Assembly (NCBI RefSeq): GCF_016744625.1
Contig: NZ_JADGDZ010000025.1
Coordinates: 1 to 40,841, forward strand
Direction of reading: 5' to 3'
DNA from: Winogradskyella sp.
GTDB taxonomy: Bacteria > Bacteroidota > Bacteroidia > Flavobacteriales > Flavobacteriaceae
DNA length: 40,841 nucleotides
A program made the position numbers and the translations under genes. The notes under the pieces were generated by a model. It was given only the letters and a program-made list of their open reading frames with translations, did no database searches and had not been told where the DNA came from. This document shows positions 9,331 to 18,300 of this stretch, piece after piece. Position 1 is the stretch's first letter; each line of letters begins with the position of its first letter.

Positions 9331-9902
9331 AAAAATTTGAACTTCGAAAAAAATATAAAGCTTTAAGACAATTGCTTTCTGAGTCTGAAATTGATGATTA
9401 TAGTTTAGCCATTGCGAACCAATTATTAAAATTAGAGGCTTGGGATAAATCCTTTTATCATATCTTTTTAACTATTGAAGAACAAAAGGAAATCAATACA
9501 GACTATATATTAAACATTCTATCTGGAAAGGATAAAAACATTGTCATTTCAAAAAGTAATTTTGAAGATTATACTATGACACATTATCTGCTTACGGATA
9601 ACACAAGAATCAAAAAAAACGACTACAATATTCCTGAACCTGTTGATGGTATAGAAATTCAGTCCTCTAAATTAGACGTAGTTTTTGTTCCTTTATTGAC
9701 TTGTGATAAATCTGGAAATAGAATTGGCTACGGAAAAGGCTTTTACGATCGATTTTTAGCTGATTGCAAACCTGAAACTATAAAAATTGGCTTGTCTTTT
9801 TTTGAAGCTGAAGATGAAGTTTTTGAAGCTTCAGAGAATGATGTTAAGTTGGATTATTGTGTGACTCCGAATGAGACATATCAATTTCAGAAGTTTCTTT
9901 AA
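9327..9902 (+). CDS. fau: 5-formyltetrahydrofolate cyclo-ligase
   Basis: The 191 residues are normal for the family. The ATP/folate signature GNRIGYGKGFYDRFL lies at 130-144, and the basic N terminus (MKKFELRKKYKALRQ) is typical. The enzyme converts 5-formyl-THF to 5,10-methenyl-THF with ATP and salvages the inhibitory folate form. The start is GTG, fixed by a four-base overlap with the upstream stop, so translation is probably coupled. The last 59 bases overlap the 3' end of lspA on the opposite strand. Confidence 0.93.
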   Translation: MKKFELRKKYKALRQLLSESEIDDYSLAIANQLLKLEAWDKSFYHIFLTIEEQKEINTDYILNILSGKDKNIVISKSNFEDYTMTHYLLTDNTRIKKNDYNIPEPVDGIEIQSSKLDVVFVPLLTCDKSGNRIGYGKGFYDRFLADCKPETIKIGLSFFEAEDEVFEASENDVKLDYCVTPNETYQFQKFL

Positions 9903-10509
9903 ACGCCTTCTTATTAAACACAATTAAAATCCCAATGCCAGTACTAATTGCAACATCAGCCACATTAAAAACTGGATCGAAAAATGAAAAGAGTCTTCCT
10001 CCAATTACTGGTAACCACTCTGGTAAAATACCATTCCATAAAGGAAAATGAAGCATATCTACAACCTTACCATGAAATACATCTGCATAACCACCAGCTT
10101 CTGGCAAAAATGTTGCGACTTGCATATCACTATCACTAAAAAGGACACCATAAAACACAGAGTCAATAATATTTCCTAAAGCACCAGCAAAAATAATAGC
10201 GATAGCAAAAATTAGGATTTTAGATCGCTTCTTTTTAGTCACATCTACTAGCCAAAATGCAATACCAGTAACAGCAGCAATTCTAAATAAAGTTAAAATT
10301 AGTTTAGCTGATTTGTCTGAGATAAAGGTAAAAAGATCACTCAATTTTGTTCCCCAAGCCATACCATCATTTTCTACAAAGGCTATTTTAAACCAAGAGA
10401 AAACCGTCACATCTTCATTTAGTTGAAAATGGGTTTTAATATATATTTTACTAATTTGATCTATCAGTAAAATAAGAATGATAATAAATGAGGCTTTTTT
10501 TAAAGACAT
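9844..10509 (-). CDS. lspA: Lipoprotein signal peptidase (signal peptidase II)
   Basis: The 221 residues contain four membrane helices and the family motifs: DQISKIYI (17-24), FVENDGMAWG (44-53), GNIIDSVFYG (112-121), the catalytic Asp151 in GKVVDML and Asp185 in FNVADVAIS. At 221 residues it is about 50 longer than E. coli LspA. The extra length lies between residues 120 and 180, between and around the catalytic aspartates, and in a hydrophilic C-terminal tail; a longer form is usual in this phylum as I remember it. It cleaves lipid-modified prolipoproteins in the inner membrane. It is last in an ileS, DksA-like, lspA series but is separated from the middle gene by a hairpin. Its 3' end overlaps the cyclo-ligase gene by 59 bases. 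Confidence 0.95.
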   Translation of the reverse strand: MSLKKASFIIILILLIDQISKIYIKTHFQLNEDVTVFSWFKIAFVENDGMAWGTKLSDLFTFISDKSAKLILTLFRIAAVTGIAFWLVDVTKKKRSKILIFAIAIIFAGALGNIIDSVFYGVLFSDSDMQVATFLPEAGGYADVFHGKVVDMLHFPLWNGILPEWLPVIGGRLFSFFDPVFNVADVAISTGIGILIVFNKKAFKETSEIDMSHSESHNNPT

Positions 10510-10544
10510 ATTTTGGCTTAAAAGACTGAAATTAATCTAAATAA

Positions 10545-10574
10545 AAAGCCTTGAAATTAATAATCCAAGGCTTT
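10545..10574 (-). terminator. Hairpin between the DksA-like gene and lspA
   Basis: AAAGCCTTG (10545-10553) pairs perfectly with CAAGGCTTT (10566-10574). On the minus strand the stem runs into a short T tract. It would end or attenuate the ileS/DksA-like transcript before lspA. A weaker T-rich tail also exists on the plus side. Confidence 0.65.
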
Positions 10575-10605
10575 ATGATTTTGATTTTTTTGTTCAAAAA
10601 ACGAC

Positions 10606-10989
10606 TTATTTCTGCATATTCTTAGCTTCAATACTAAGTGTTGCATGAGGCACTAATTTTAAACGCTCTTTATTGATTAATTTTCCTGTTACACGGCAAA
10701 CACCATAAGTTTTATTTTCAATTCTGATAACTGCATTTTTCAAATCTCTAATAAACTTTTCTTGACGAATTGCTAATGCAGAATTAGACTCTTTACTCAT
10801 AACAGCACTACCTTCATCAAATGCCTTAAAAGTTGGAGATGTATCTTCAGTACCATTATTATGATCGTTCATATATGCACTTTTAATAAGCTCTAAATCG
10901 TGCTGTGCTTTTTCAATTTTCTCATTAATTAAAACCTTAAATTCTTCTAAATCTTTATCAGAAAATCTATTATTTGTATCTGCTGCCAT
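10606..10989 (-). CDS. TraR/DksA-family protein with degenerate zinc finger
   Basis: The 127 residues comprise an N-terminal coiled coil (about 12-90) and a C-terminal DksA-type fold (YGVCRVTGKLINKERL, VPHATLSIEA). In canonical DksA four cysteines bind zinc. Here only Cys98 remains; the other positions read Thr101, Ser119 and Ala122. Bacteroidota homologues commonly share this loss as I recall. The family binds the RNA polymerase secondary channel and modulates initiation with ppGpp; that role is inferred. The start lies four bases after the ileS stop, so both are on one transcript. Confidence 0.88.
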   Translation of the reverse strand: MAADTNNRFSDKDLEEFKVLINEKIEKAQHDLELIKSAYMNDHNNGTEDTSPTFKAFDEGSAVMSKESNSALAIRQEKFIRDLKNAVIRIENKTYGVCRVTGKLINKERLKLVPHATLSIEAKNMQK

Positions 10990-10993
10990 ATTT

Positions 10994-13900
10994 TTAATGT
11001 TTTTTTATAAACAATTTGGTATTGATTTCGTCAAAAGCAATTTCTATACCATTGTTTAGGTTATCTATAATTTTTAAATCTTCAGTTAATGTTTCTGATT
11101 TAATATATTCCTCATTTGAAACAATTGCTGCTGCAACTTGAGCATCATTTTGAATTTGTACGTCAATTCTGTCAGTAACCTCAAATCCTGAATCCTTACG
11201 TAAATTTTGAATACGGTTTACGAGTTCTCGTGCAACGCCTTCTTTCCGTAATTCTTCACTTATTGTTACATCTAAAGCTACTGTTAATGCACCTTCGTTA
11301 GCTACAAGCCACCCTTCAATATCTTGAGATGTAATCTCTACATCATCTAATCCCAAAGTAATATTTTTTCCGTTAATTTCAACATCAACACTGCCATTTT
11401 GCTCAATTTTTTTAATATCATCAGCATTAAAGGCATTTATAGCACTGGAAATCAACTTCATATCCTTTCCAAACTTAGGTCCTAAGATCTTAAAATTTGG
11501 CTTAATTTGTTTTACCAATATATCTGAAGCATCTTCTAAAAGTTCAATCTCTTTTATATTAACTTCATGTTTAATTAAATCTGAAACTGCTTCTATTTCC
11601 TCTTTCTGTTGTTGGCTATCAACAGGAATCATTATTTTTTGAAGTGGCTGACGTACTTTAATCTTCTCCTTAGCTCTCAACGATAATACTAATGAAGATA
11701 TTGTCTGTGCATTCTCCATTTTTCGTTCTAAAACTTTATCAATTGAATTAACATCTACTTTTGGAAATTCTGCTAAATGTACACTCTCAAAATTCTCTTT
11801 TTTAGAGACTGCATTTAAGTCTAAATATAAACGATCCATAAAGAAAGGCGCAATTGGTGCTCCAAGCTTAGCAATCGTTTCCATACATGTATAAAGTGTT
11901 TGGTAAGCCGAAATTTTATCTATTTGGTAATCCCCTTTCCAGAAACGTCTTCTGCTTAAACGCACAAACCAATTACTTAAATAATCTTGCGTAAAGTCTG
12001 AAATTGCTCTCGCAGCTTTTGTCGGCTCATATTCAGCATAAAACTTATCTACCTTCTGAATTAAAGTGTTTAATTCTGATAAAATCCAACGGTCTATTTC
12101 TGGTCGTTCTTCTAATGCAATATCTGCTTCGCTATAATTAAAACCATCAATGTTTGTATAAAGCGTGAAGAATGAATACGTATTATACAGTGTACCGAAG
12201 AATTTACGACTCACTTCTGCAATACCGTCGCTATCAAACTTTAAGTTATCCCAAGGGTTTGCATTACTAATCATGTACCAACGTGTAGCATCAGCTCCAT
12301 ATTTAGATAGAGTTTCAAAAGGATCTACAGCATTTCCTAAACGCTTAGACATCTTTTGACCTTTCTTATCTAAAACGAGTCCGTTTGAGACAACATTTTT
12401 ATAAGCTATAGAATCAAAAACCATTGTGCCAATAGCATGAAGCGTATAGAACCATCCACGTGTTTGGTCTACTCCTTCTGCGATAAAATCTGCTGGAAAA
12501 GCTTCATTATTATCAATTAGGTTTTTGTTTTCAAAAGGGTAATGCCATTGTGCATAAGGCATAGAACCAGAATCGAACCAAACATCTATTAAATCGCTTT
12601 CGCGCTTCATTGGTTGTCCGCTTGCTGAGACTAATACGATCTCATCAACTATGTTTTTATGTAAATCTAACTTTGCGTAGTTTTCTTCGGAATTGTTTCC
12701 GACTTCAAAATCTTCAAAAATATCTTTAGCTAAAATACCTGCTGAAACTGCTTTTTGCATTTCGTCTTTAAGCTCTTCTACTGAACCAATACAGATTTCT
12801 TCTTTACCATCTTCGGTTCTCCAAATTGGTAATGGAATTCCCCAATAACGAGAACGTGACAAATTCCAATCGTTTGCATTAGCTAACCAGTTTCCAAAAC
12901 GTCCTTCTCCAGTTGATTTTGGTTTCCAATTAATGGTTGTATTCAACTCGTGCATACGACCTTTAATGTCTGTTACTTTAATAAACCAAGAATCTAATGG
13001 GTAGTATAAAATTGGTTTATCCGTACGCCAACAATGAGGATAGTTGTGTTTATATTTTTCTACCTTAAAGGCTTTATTCTCTTCTTTTAACTTAATGGCT
13101 AACTCTACATCTATTGATCGTTCTGGCGCTTCACCATCATTATAATATTCATTCTTAACATACTTACCACCAAACTCTTTCATTTCTGGTCTAAAACGAC
13201 CTTGTAAATCTACAAGTGGTACTAAGTTATCATTATCGTCTTTCACCAATAAAGGTGGTACCTCTGGTGTTGCTTGTTTTGCGACCAAGGCATCATCAGC
13301 TCCAAAGGTTGGTGCTGTATGCACTATTCCTGTACCATCTTCTGTAGTTACAAAATCTCCTGCTATAATTCTAAAAGCATCTTGAGGATTGTCGTTTGGT
13401 AAAGCATAAGGTAATAATTGTTCGTATTTAATACCAACAAGATCTTTTCCTAAAAACTCTTTTACAACAAAGTATGGTATCTTTTTGTCACCATCTTGAT
13501 ATTCTAAAAGTGCTACTTTTTCTTCAACGCGTTTAAACTTCCCATCAAATTGCTTATTGACTAATGCTTTTGCCAAAATTACATTCATAGGTTTGAATGT
13601 GTATTGATTATACGTCTCAACTAAAACATAATCAATTTTTGGCCCAACGGTTAATGCTGTATTACTTGGTAATGTCCAAGGTGTTGTAGTCCATGCCGTA
13701 AAATGAATATCGCCTTCGTTTTGTAAGAAATCTGGCAATGTGCTTTCTATAGCTTTAAACTGAGCAACAATAGTTGTATCTGTTACATCTTTGTATGCGC
13801 CTGGCTGATTAACCTCATGCGAACTCAAACCAGTACCTGCTTTTGGTGAATAAGGCTGTATTGTATAGCCTTTATACATTAATTTCTTAGTATAGATTTC

Positions 13901-14398
13901 TTTTAAGAGCCACCAAACAGTTTCCATGTATTTTGGCTCGTAGGTGATGTATGGATCGTCCATATCTACCCAATATCCCATTTTTTGAGTAAGGTCATTC
14001 CAAACATCTGTGTAACGCATTACTGCTTTTCGGCAAGCGGCATTATAATCTTCTACAGAAATAGTTTTACCAATATCTTCTTTGGTTATACCTAGTTCCT
14101 TTTCTACACCAAGTTCTATTGGTAAACCGTGTGTGTCCCAACCTGCTTTTCGTTTTACTTGAAAACCTTTCATGGTTTTATAACGTGGAAAAATATCTTT
14201 AATAGCACGAGCTAAAACATGATGTACACCAGGTAAACCGTTAGCTGAAGGAGGTCCTTCAAAAAATACGTAAGGAGGTTTTCCTTCTCTAGTGCTTACA
14301 CTTTTATCGAAGATATTATTTACTTCCCAATAGCTACCAATCTCGTCAGCAACTTTTGATAAGTTAAGTCCTTTATATTCAGGGAACTTTTGGCTCAT
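10994..14398 (-). CDS. ileS: Isoleucyl-tRNA synthetase, eukaryotic-like (type 2)
   Basis: The 1134 residues have class I layout: Rossmann core, a large CP1 editing insertion (about 190-420), KMSKR at 682-686, an anticodon-binding helical domain, and a C-terminal extension that lacks the zinc finger of bacterial type 1 IleRS. Length and the KMSKRLGNAVDPF context fit the IleRS2 clade. The class I signature normally written HxGH reads GVHH at residues 57-60 (14219-14230), inside NGLPGVHHVLAR. It charges tRNA-Ile in the cytoplasm. A TAATTTTG -7-like box lies 23 bases before the ATG. The DksA-like gene follows by four bases. Confidence 0.97.
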   Translation of the reverse strand: MSQKFPEYKGLNLSKVADEIGSYWEVNNIFDKSVSTREGKPPYVFFEGPPSANGLPGVHHVLARAIKDIFPRYKTMKGFQVKRKAGWDTHGLPIELGVEKELGITKEDIGKTISVEDYNAACRKAVMRYTDVWNDLTQKMGYWVDMDDPYITYEPKYMETVWWLLKEIYTKKLMYKGYTIQPYSPKAGTGLSSHEVNQPGAYKDVTDTTIVAQFKAIESTLPDFLQNEGDIHFTAWTTTPWTLPSNTALTVGPKIDYVLVETYNQYTFKPMNVILAKALVNKQFDGKFKRVEEKVALLEYQDGDKKIPYFVVKEFLGKDLVGIKYEQLLPYALPNDNPQDAFRIIAGDFVTTEDGTGIVHTAPTFGADDALVAKQATPEVPPLLVKDDNDNLVPLVDLQGRFRPEMKEFGGKYVKNEYYNDGEAPERSIDVELAIKLKEENKAFKVEKYKHNYPHCWRTDKPILYYPLDSWFIKVTDIKGRMHELNTTINWKPKSTGEGRFGNWLANANDWNLSRSRYWGIPLPIWRTEDGKEEICIGSVEELKDEMQKAVSAGILAKDIFEDFEVGNNSEENYAKLDLHKNIVDEIVLVSASGQPMKRESDLIDVWFDSGSMPYAQWHYPFENKNLIDNNEAFPADFIAEGVDQTRGWFYTLHAIGTMVFDSIAYKNVVSNGLVLDKKGQKMSKRLGNAVDPFETLSKYGADATRWYMISNANPWDNLKFDSDGIAEVSRKFFGTLYNTYSFFTLYTNIDGFNYSEADIALEERPEIDRWILSELNTLIQKVDKFYAEYEPTKAARAISDFTQDYLSNWFVRLSRRRFWKGDYQIDKISAYQTLYTCMETIAKLGAPIAPFFMDRLYLDLNAVSKKENFESVHLAEFPKVDVNSIDKVLERKMENAQTISSLVLSLRAKEKIKVRQPLQKIMIPVDSQQQKEEIEAVSDLIKHEVNIKEIELLEDASDILVKQIKPNFKILGPKFGKDMKLISSAINAFNADDIKKIEQNGSVDVEINGKNITLGLDDVEITSQDIEGWLVANEGALTVALDVTISEELRKEGVARELVNRIQNLRKDSGFEVTDRIDVQIQNDAQVAAAIVSNEEYIKSETLTEDLKIIDNLNNGIEIAFDEINTKLFIKKH

Positions 14399-14421
14399 TG
14401 TAGTCTTGTATTATAAGAGCG

Positions 14422-14429
14422 CAAAATTA
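14422..14429 (-). promoter_or_regulatory. Predicted -7 element of ileS
   Basis: On the minus strand the bases read TAATTTTG, an exact TAnnTTTG match 23 bases before the ileS start. No good TTTG was found 19 bases further upstream, so support rests on the -7 box alone. Confidence 0.35.
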
Positions 14430-14461
14430 AGAATTTCTGCCCAAAGGATGGGATTTATACT

Positions 14462-14498
14462 AAAAAAAAAAGCAAACGGCGATCGTTTGCTTTTTTTT
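14462..14498 (-). terminator. Rho-independent terminator of the Crp-like gene
   Basis: AGCAAACG (14471-14478) and CGTTTGCT (14484-14491) form a perfect stem with a five-base loop, flanked by an A run before and a T run after. Either strand would have a U tail. The only gene needing it is the minus-strand Crp-like gene, and it isolates ileS from that gene. Confidence 0.85.
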
Positions 14499-14600
14499 GT
14501 TAGGGTTATTGCTATTAACTAATATTAATTTGTAAATAAATTGATATTAGGCAAATTTAATTCGAATTAAACTAGTATGAATTAACATATGTTAATATCG

Positions 14601-15170
14601 TTACAGTTCTTTTCTTATTCTACTTAATTGGACAGGAGAAATATTTAAATATGATGCTATTTGATATTGTGGTATTAAATTATCAATATTAGGAATCTGT
14701 TTTTTTAAAGACAAATATCTTTCAGTTCCATTTAAAGCCATAGTTTCCAATTGTTTTCTTTCGTACATTATAAAAACATATTCTAGAATTCTATTATATA
14801 GATTGCTTATATCGATATTAGTTTTAGATATTTTGATGAATTCATTAAAATTAACTTCAAAAACTTCAGAATCTACAAGAGCTTCGTAACATAGAAGGGA
14901 TGGTTCGTCTTTAATTAACGATGAAAATGCACCAACAAAACTGATTGGTGTAAATATATTTTTTGTGATTTGTTTTCCTGATTCTAAGGTGCTGAAAGCT
15001 CGCATTAATCCAGAAGTTAAAAAGGCTATTTTGCTACTTTTTCCGCCTTGTTTAACCATCTCTTCACCAGCTGTCAACTTTCGTTTTGTGGCTAAGCTTT
15101 TTAAGATTAAAAAAGTTTCCTTAGAAACATGGAATCTTGATTTTAAAAAATCAAAGTTAGGGTTGTCCAT
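14601..15170 (-). CDS. Crp/Fnr-type transcriptional regulator
   Basis: From the ATG at 15170 the protein has 189 residues, the usual size in this phylum. A cyclic-nucleotide-binding beta roll lies at about 10-120 (GEEMVKQGGKSSKIAFLTSGLMRAF), followed by a dimer helix (about 122-145) and a winged-helix region whose recognition part is IASYLNISPVQLSRIRKEL at the very C terminus. The frame is open to an ATG at 15236, which would add 22 basic residues not typical of the family, so I prefer the shorter form. The ligand cannot be stated: the phosphate-binding arginine motif of true CRP is not obvious, and no cysteine cluster for an Fnr iron-sulphur centre is present. It stands alone with its own terminator; targets are unknown. 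Confidence 0.85.
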   Translation of the reverse strand: MDNPNFDFLKSRFHVSKETFLILKSLATKRKLTAGEEMVKQGGKSSKIAFLTSGLMRAFSTLESGKQITKNIFTPISFVGAFSSLIKDEPSLLCYEALVDSEVFEVNFNEFIKISKTNIDISNLYNRILEYVFIMYERKQLETMALNGTERYLSLKKQIPNIDNLIPQYQIASYLNISPVQLSRIRKEL

Positions 15171-15362
15171 GAAGTAAGAATTTATAATAAGTTTTGAAAT
15201 TCTTAAATTTTTTTTATTATTCCTAATAATATCCATGAATTCCTTAATAAAAGGGATATTATGACTTATTTAAAATGGTTATAATTTAAAGTAAAAATAA
15301 AAGGCCATCACATCATACAATGAGACAACCTTTCTCAATTATCAAATGTTTATATTTTATGT

Positions 15363-18300
15363 TTATTTAACCAAGATTTTTTTAGTTAAGACACCATTTT
15401 CCTCAGTCACTAATCTTATAATATAAGTACCTTCGCTTAAATCGCGCACTTCAAATTCATTATATGTACCTTCGTAAATTCTATTAATTTTGTAAACTGA
15501 TTGCCCTAAGACATTATACACTTCTATACTCTTAATCTTCTTATTTTTTGGATTTAAAACTACTATTTTATTTCTCTTAAAAGCATAGTAAAGATTGAGG
15601 TTCTTTATGGTTTGATCTATTATGGATAATGACTCGGACAATTCTTGAAAAACAATCTCAAATCTGTTGATAAACTCACCAGCTTCTGATGAAAATTCAT
15701 AAGGTTGTTCGCTTCTTAAGTCATAATAATTACTTGTTAGGTTATCTAACAGGTATATGTCTTGGTCTTCTGTTATGTTTTCTATTTCTGTAAGTGCTAT
15801 AGTATAGTTATAGTTTCCAGAAGCTTTTAATACTAAAGGAACCACTTTATCTTCTGCAATTTCACTATAAGCCTGAATGGTCATTAATTCATTCTCTAAA
15901 ACTAAATTTAAGTCATCATTATACTCCTCTACATTTTTAGCATCATAACCATAATCGTAATCATCTGATGTGTCTTCACTAAAACCAAGTAATAATTCTC
16001 TTCGAGTCAATGGTCCATCAACTGAATTAAATTCTATACGTAGTTTTTGCATTAAGCCTTCTTCTGAAGTTGAATCTCCCATTGGTTTTTCGTTTTGCGA
16101 ACTCGAACCATTTCTAAAAAAAACCGAACCGTTAGCGTAAGAACCATCTGCATCTGCTTCTTTAATAAATATACGTTGACTGTTCTTAAAAACAATATTT
16201 CCACTATTTACAATTTCCGTCATAAAACCTTGACCAACTGGCAAGTACCTTGATGGTGTTTTGGTGCCGTCTTGATTGCTGTTTACATCTCCTTCTATGC
16301 CCACAAATTGATAGGCTCTTGTGGATCCTGTCTTATTAACTTGGGCATAACCTCCATCGTACTCATCTAAATTATGTGATGCTCCACTCCACTGTTGCCA
16401 TAATTGAATTGTGCCATCTATTACACCCGCATTATCATTAATAAATTGATGTAAATCTATAGCTGATGCATATGGGTTTCCTAATAAATAATCGGTCTTA
16501 GATACTGCAGGCACAGAGCCGTTACCTCCAGTGTCAGTAACATTAATCAATATAGTCCCGTTGTTTGGTTTACCATCAAAAAGATATTGTTGTTCTGAAC
16601 CAGTATTTCCAGTTCCTTTTTGAGTATAACCTACTCCTGGTTGTAATGATGTGTTTGGATTAAGAAGTGCGTAATCATAATAAGTAACACCATTTATATA
16701 AGTATACAGCCAATAGGTACTTATTTTGCCTACCTCATCATAAGCTCCAGTAAACTGAAAATTACTACCACTAGGTTTTTTAAGCATGCCTAAATTATAT
16801 ACCGAATTATTGGTGTTATTAGTTGTTGTATTGTTATCCATTAGAGATGTTGCTCCTAAGCTCCCTACTGGTGATGCCCAATAGTTATACCAATACACAC
16901 TTGAGTTTCCTTCTTGGCATCTTAATATTTTTCCAGTTGCTGAAGTCACTAAATCACTATTAATCCCTTGAATTAATTGAGAATCGTTTTTAAGATCTAA
17001 CGTTCCGTTAAGCTCTAAGTACCAAGTATTATCTATTTTATTATCCCCATTAATGGTCAATTTTTTATTAGACTCTATCAATAACCCTAAATTGGTATGT
17101 GAATTAGAAGAAGTCACATTATTCTTAATATCAATAATACTCCATTCTTTATTGCTTGATACATCTTCAATATCCCATACATCTCCATGCAACCAAGTTC
17201 CTTGAGAACTCCAATCACCATCTATATTTGTCTGATAAGGCATTGGCGATGTTTGCTCTAGGACGGTTGTTATATTTACTAATCTCAGATCATTATTATT
17301 TCCTGAATAATCAAATGTGTTATTATTCTTTATGTTTGTCATGGGATAATATGCCAATAAATCCCCCCATGATACTTTTAGAAACGTTTTTGAATCTTCT
17401 ATTTGTTTTGGTATTACCTTTCCTCTTACATTTCCACCATCATTTTCAATTTCTTGATAAACCATTTGCTGTATTTGCACTGAACTTAATGCCGAACTGA
17501 AAACTCTAACCTCATCGATATCACCAACAAAATATTGCTTATTGCTTACGTCTCTCGACAATCTGCCTACTTCAAAATTACCATTCCAAGAACTCGTTCC
17601 CAGGAAAGTCTTACCAATTAATGTTGGTAAATATACCGTACTTTCTAACTTACCATCAACATAGATAGTAAGTTCTCCTGTTACATTAGAAAAGGTTCCT
17701 GCAACGTGATGCCATTCATTATAATTTACGCTGATACCGTTAACAACATTAGTAGTACCAGAAGTTGTACGAATTCCGAACAACAGCTTATTACCGTTTT
17801 GCACATAAAGCCTACAGGAAATGCCTTCTCCTGCGATGGTCGCATTAGCTACACCATTATTACTAGCATCAATTTTCACCCATGCCATCATGGTTATTTT
17901 CCCTAGTCCATTAATAATACTTTTTCCTGTTAAGCGGTCATCTACACCATCAAAATCTATAGTTGATGAAGGTGGTGGATTAATATTAAATAAATCGCGA
18001 TAGTCTAAATCACCACCAGAGAATAAGTCACCATCAGTATCTGGTAAAATTGAAGCACTTGGGTTATTAATTTCATCATTTACATCATTAGAGTCACTAG
18101 AATTACTACCTTCAAAAAGCAAATCTAATCCGTCATTATCTCCATCAGAGACCAAAATGATTGCATTAGCCATACCATTTTCTTCAATATCTAATATCTC
18201 GTCATTGTCTGAGTCTAAATCAATAAAATCATAAACTTCATCTTTATCTGTATCTTGAAGATCAATATTCCAACGATAATTATCATCAATACCATCTTCG

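Noticed and set aside
14601..15236. Longer Crp-like protein starting at 15236
   Set aside because: The extra 22 residues are basic and not family-like; the ATG at 15170 gives the usual length.
15324..15340. Hairpin TGAGA/TCTCA downstream of the secreted-protein gene as terminator
   Set aside because: It has only five pairs and no clear T run directly after it on the minus strand.
17156..17500. 114-codon plus-strand ORF inside the large secreted-protein gene
   Set aside because: It is a frame shadow of a well-supported minus-strand gene, with no start context or recognisable domain.
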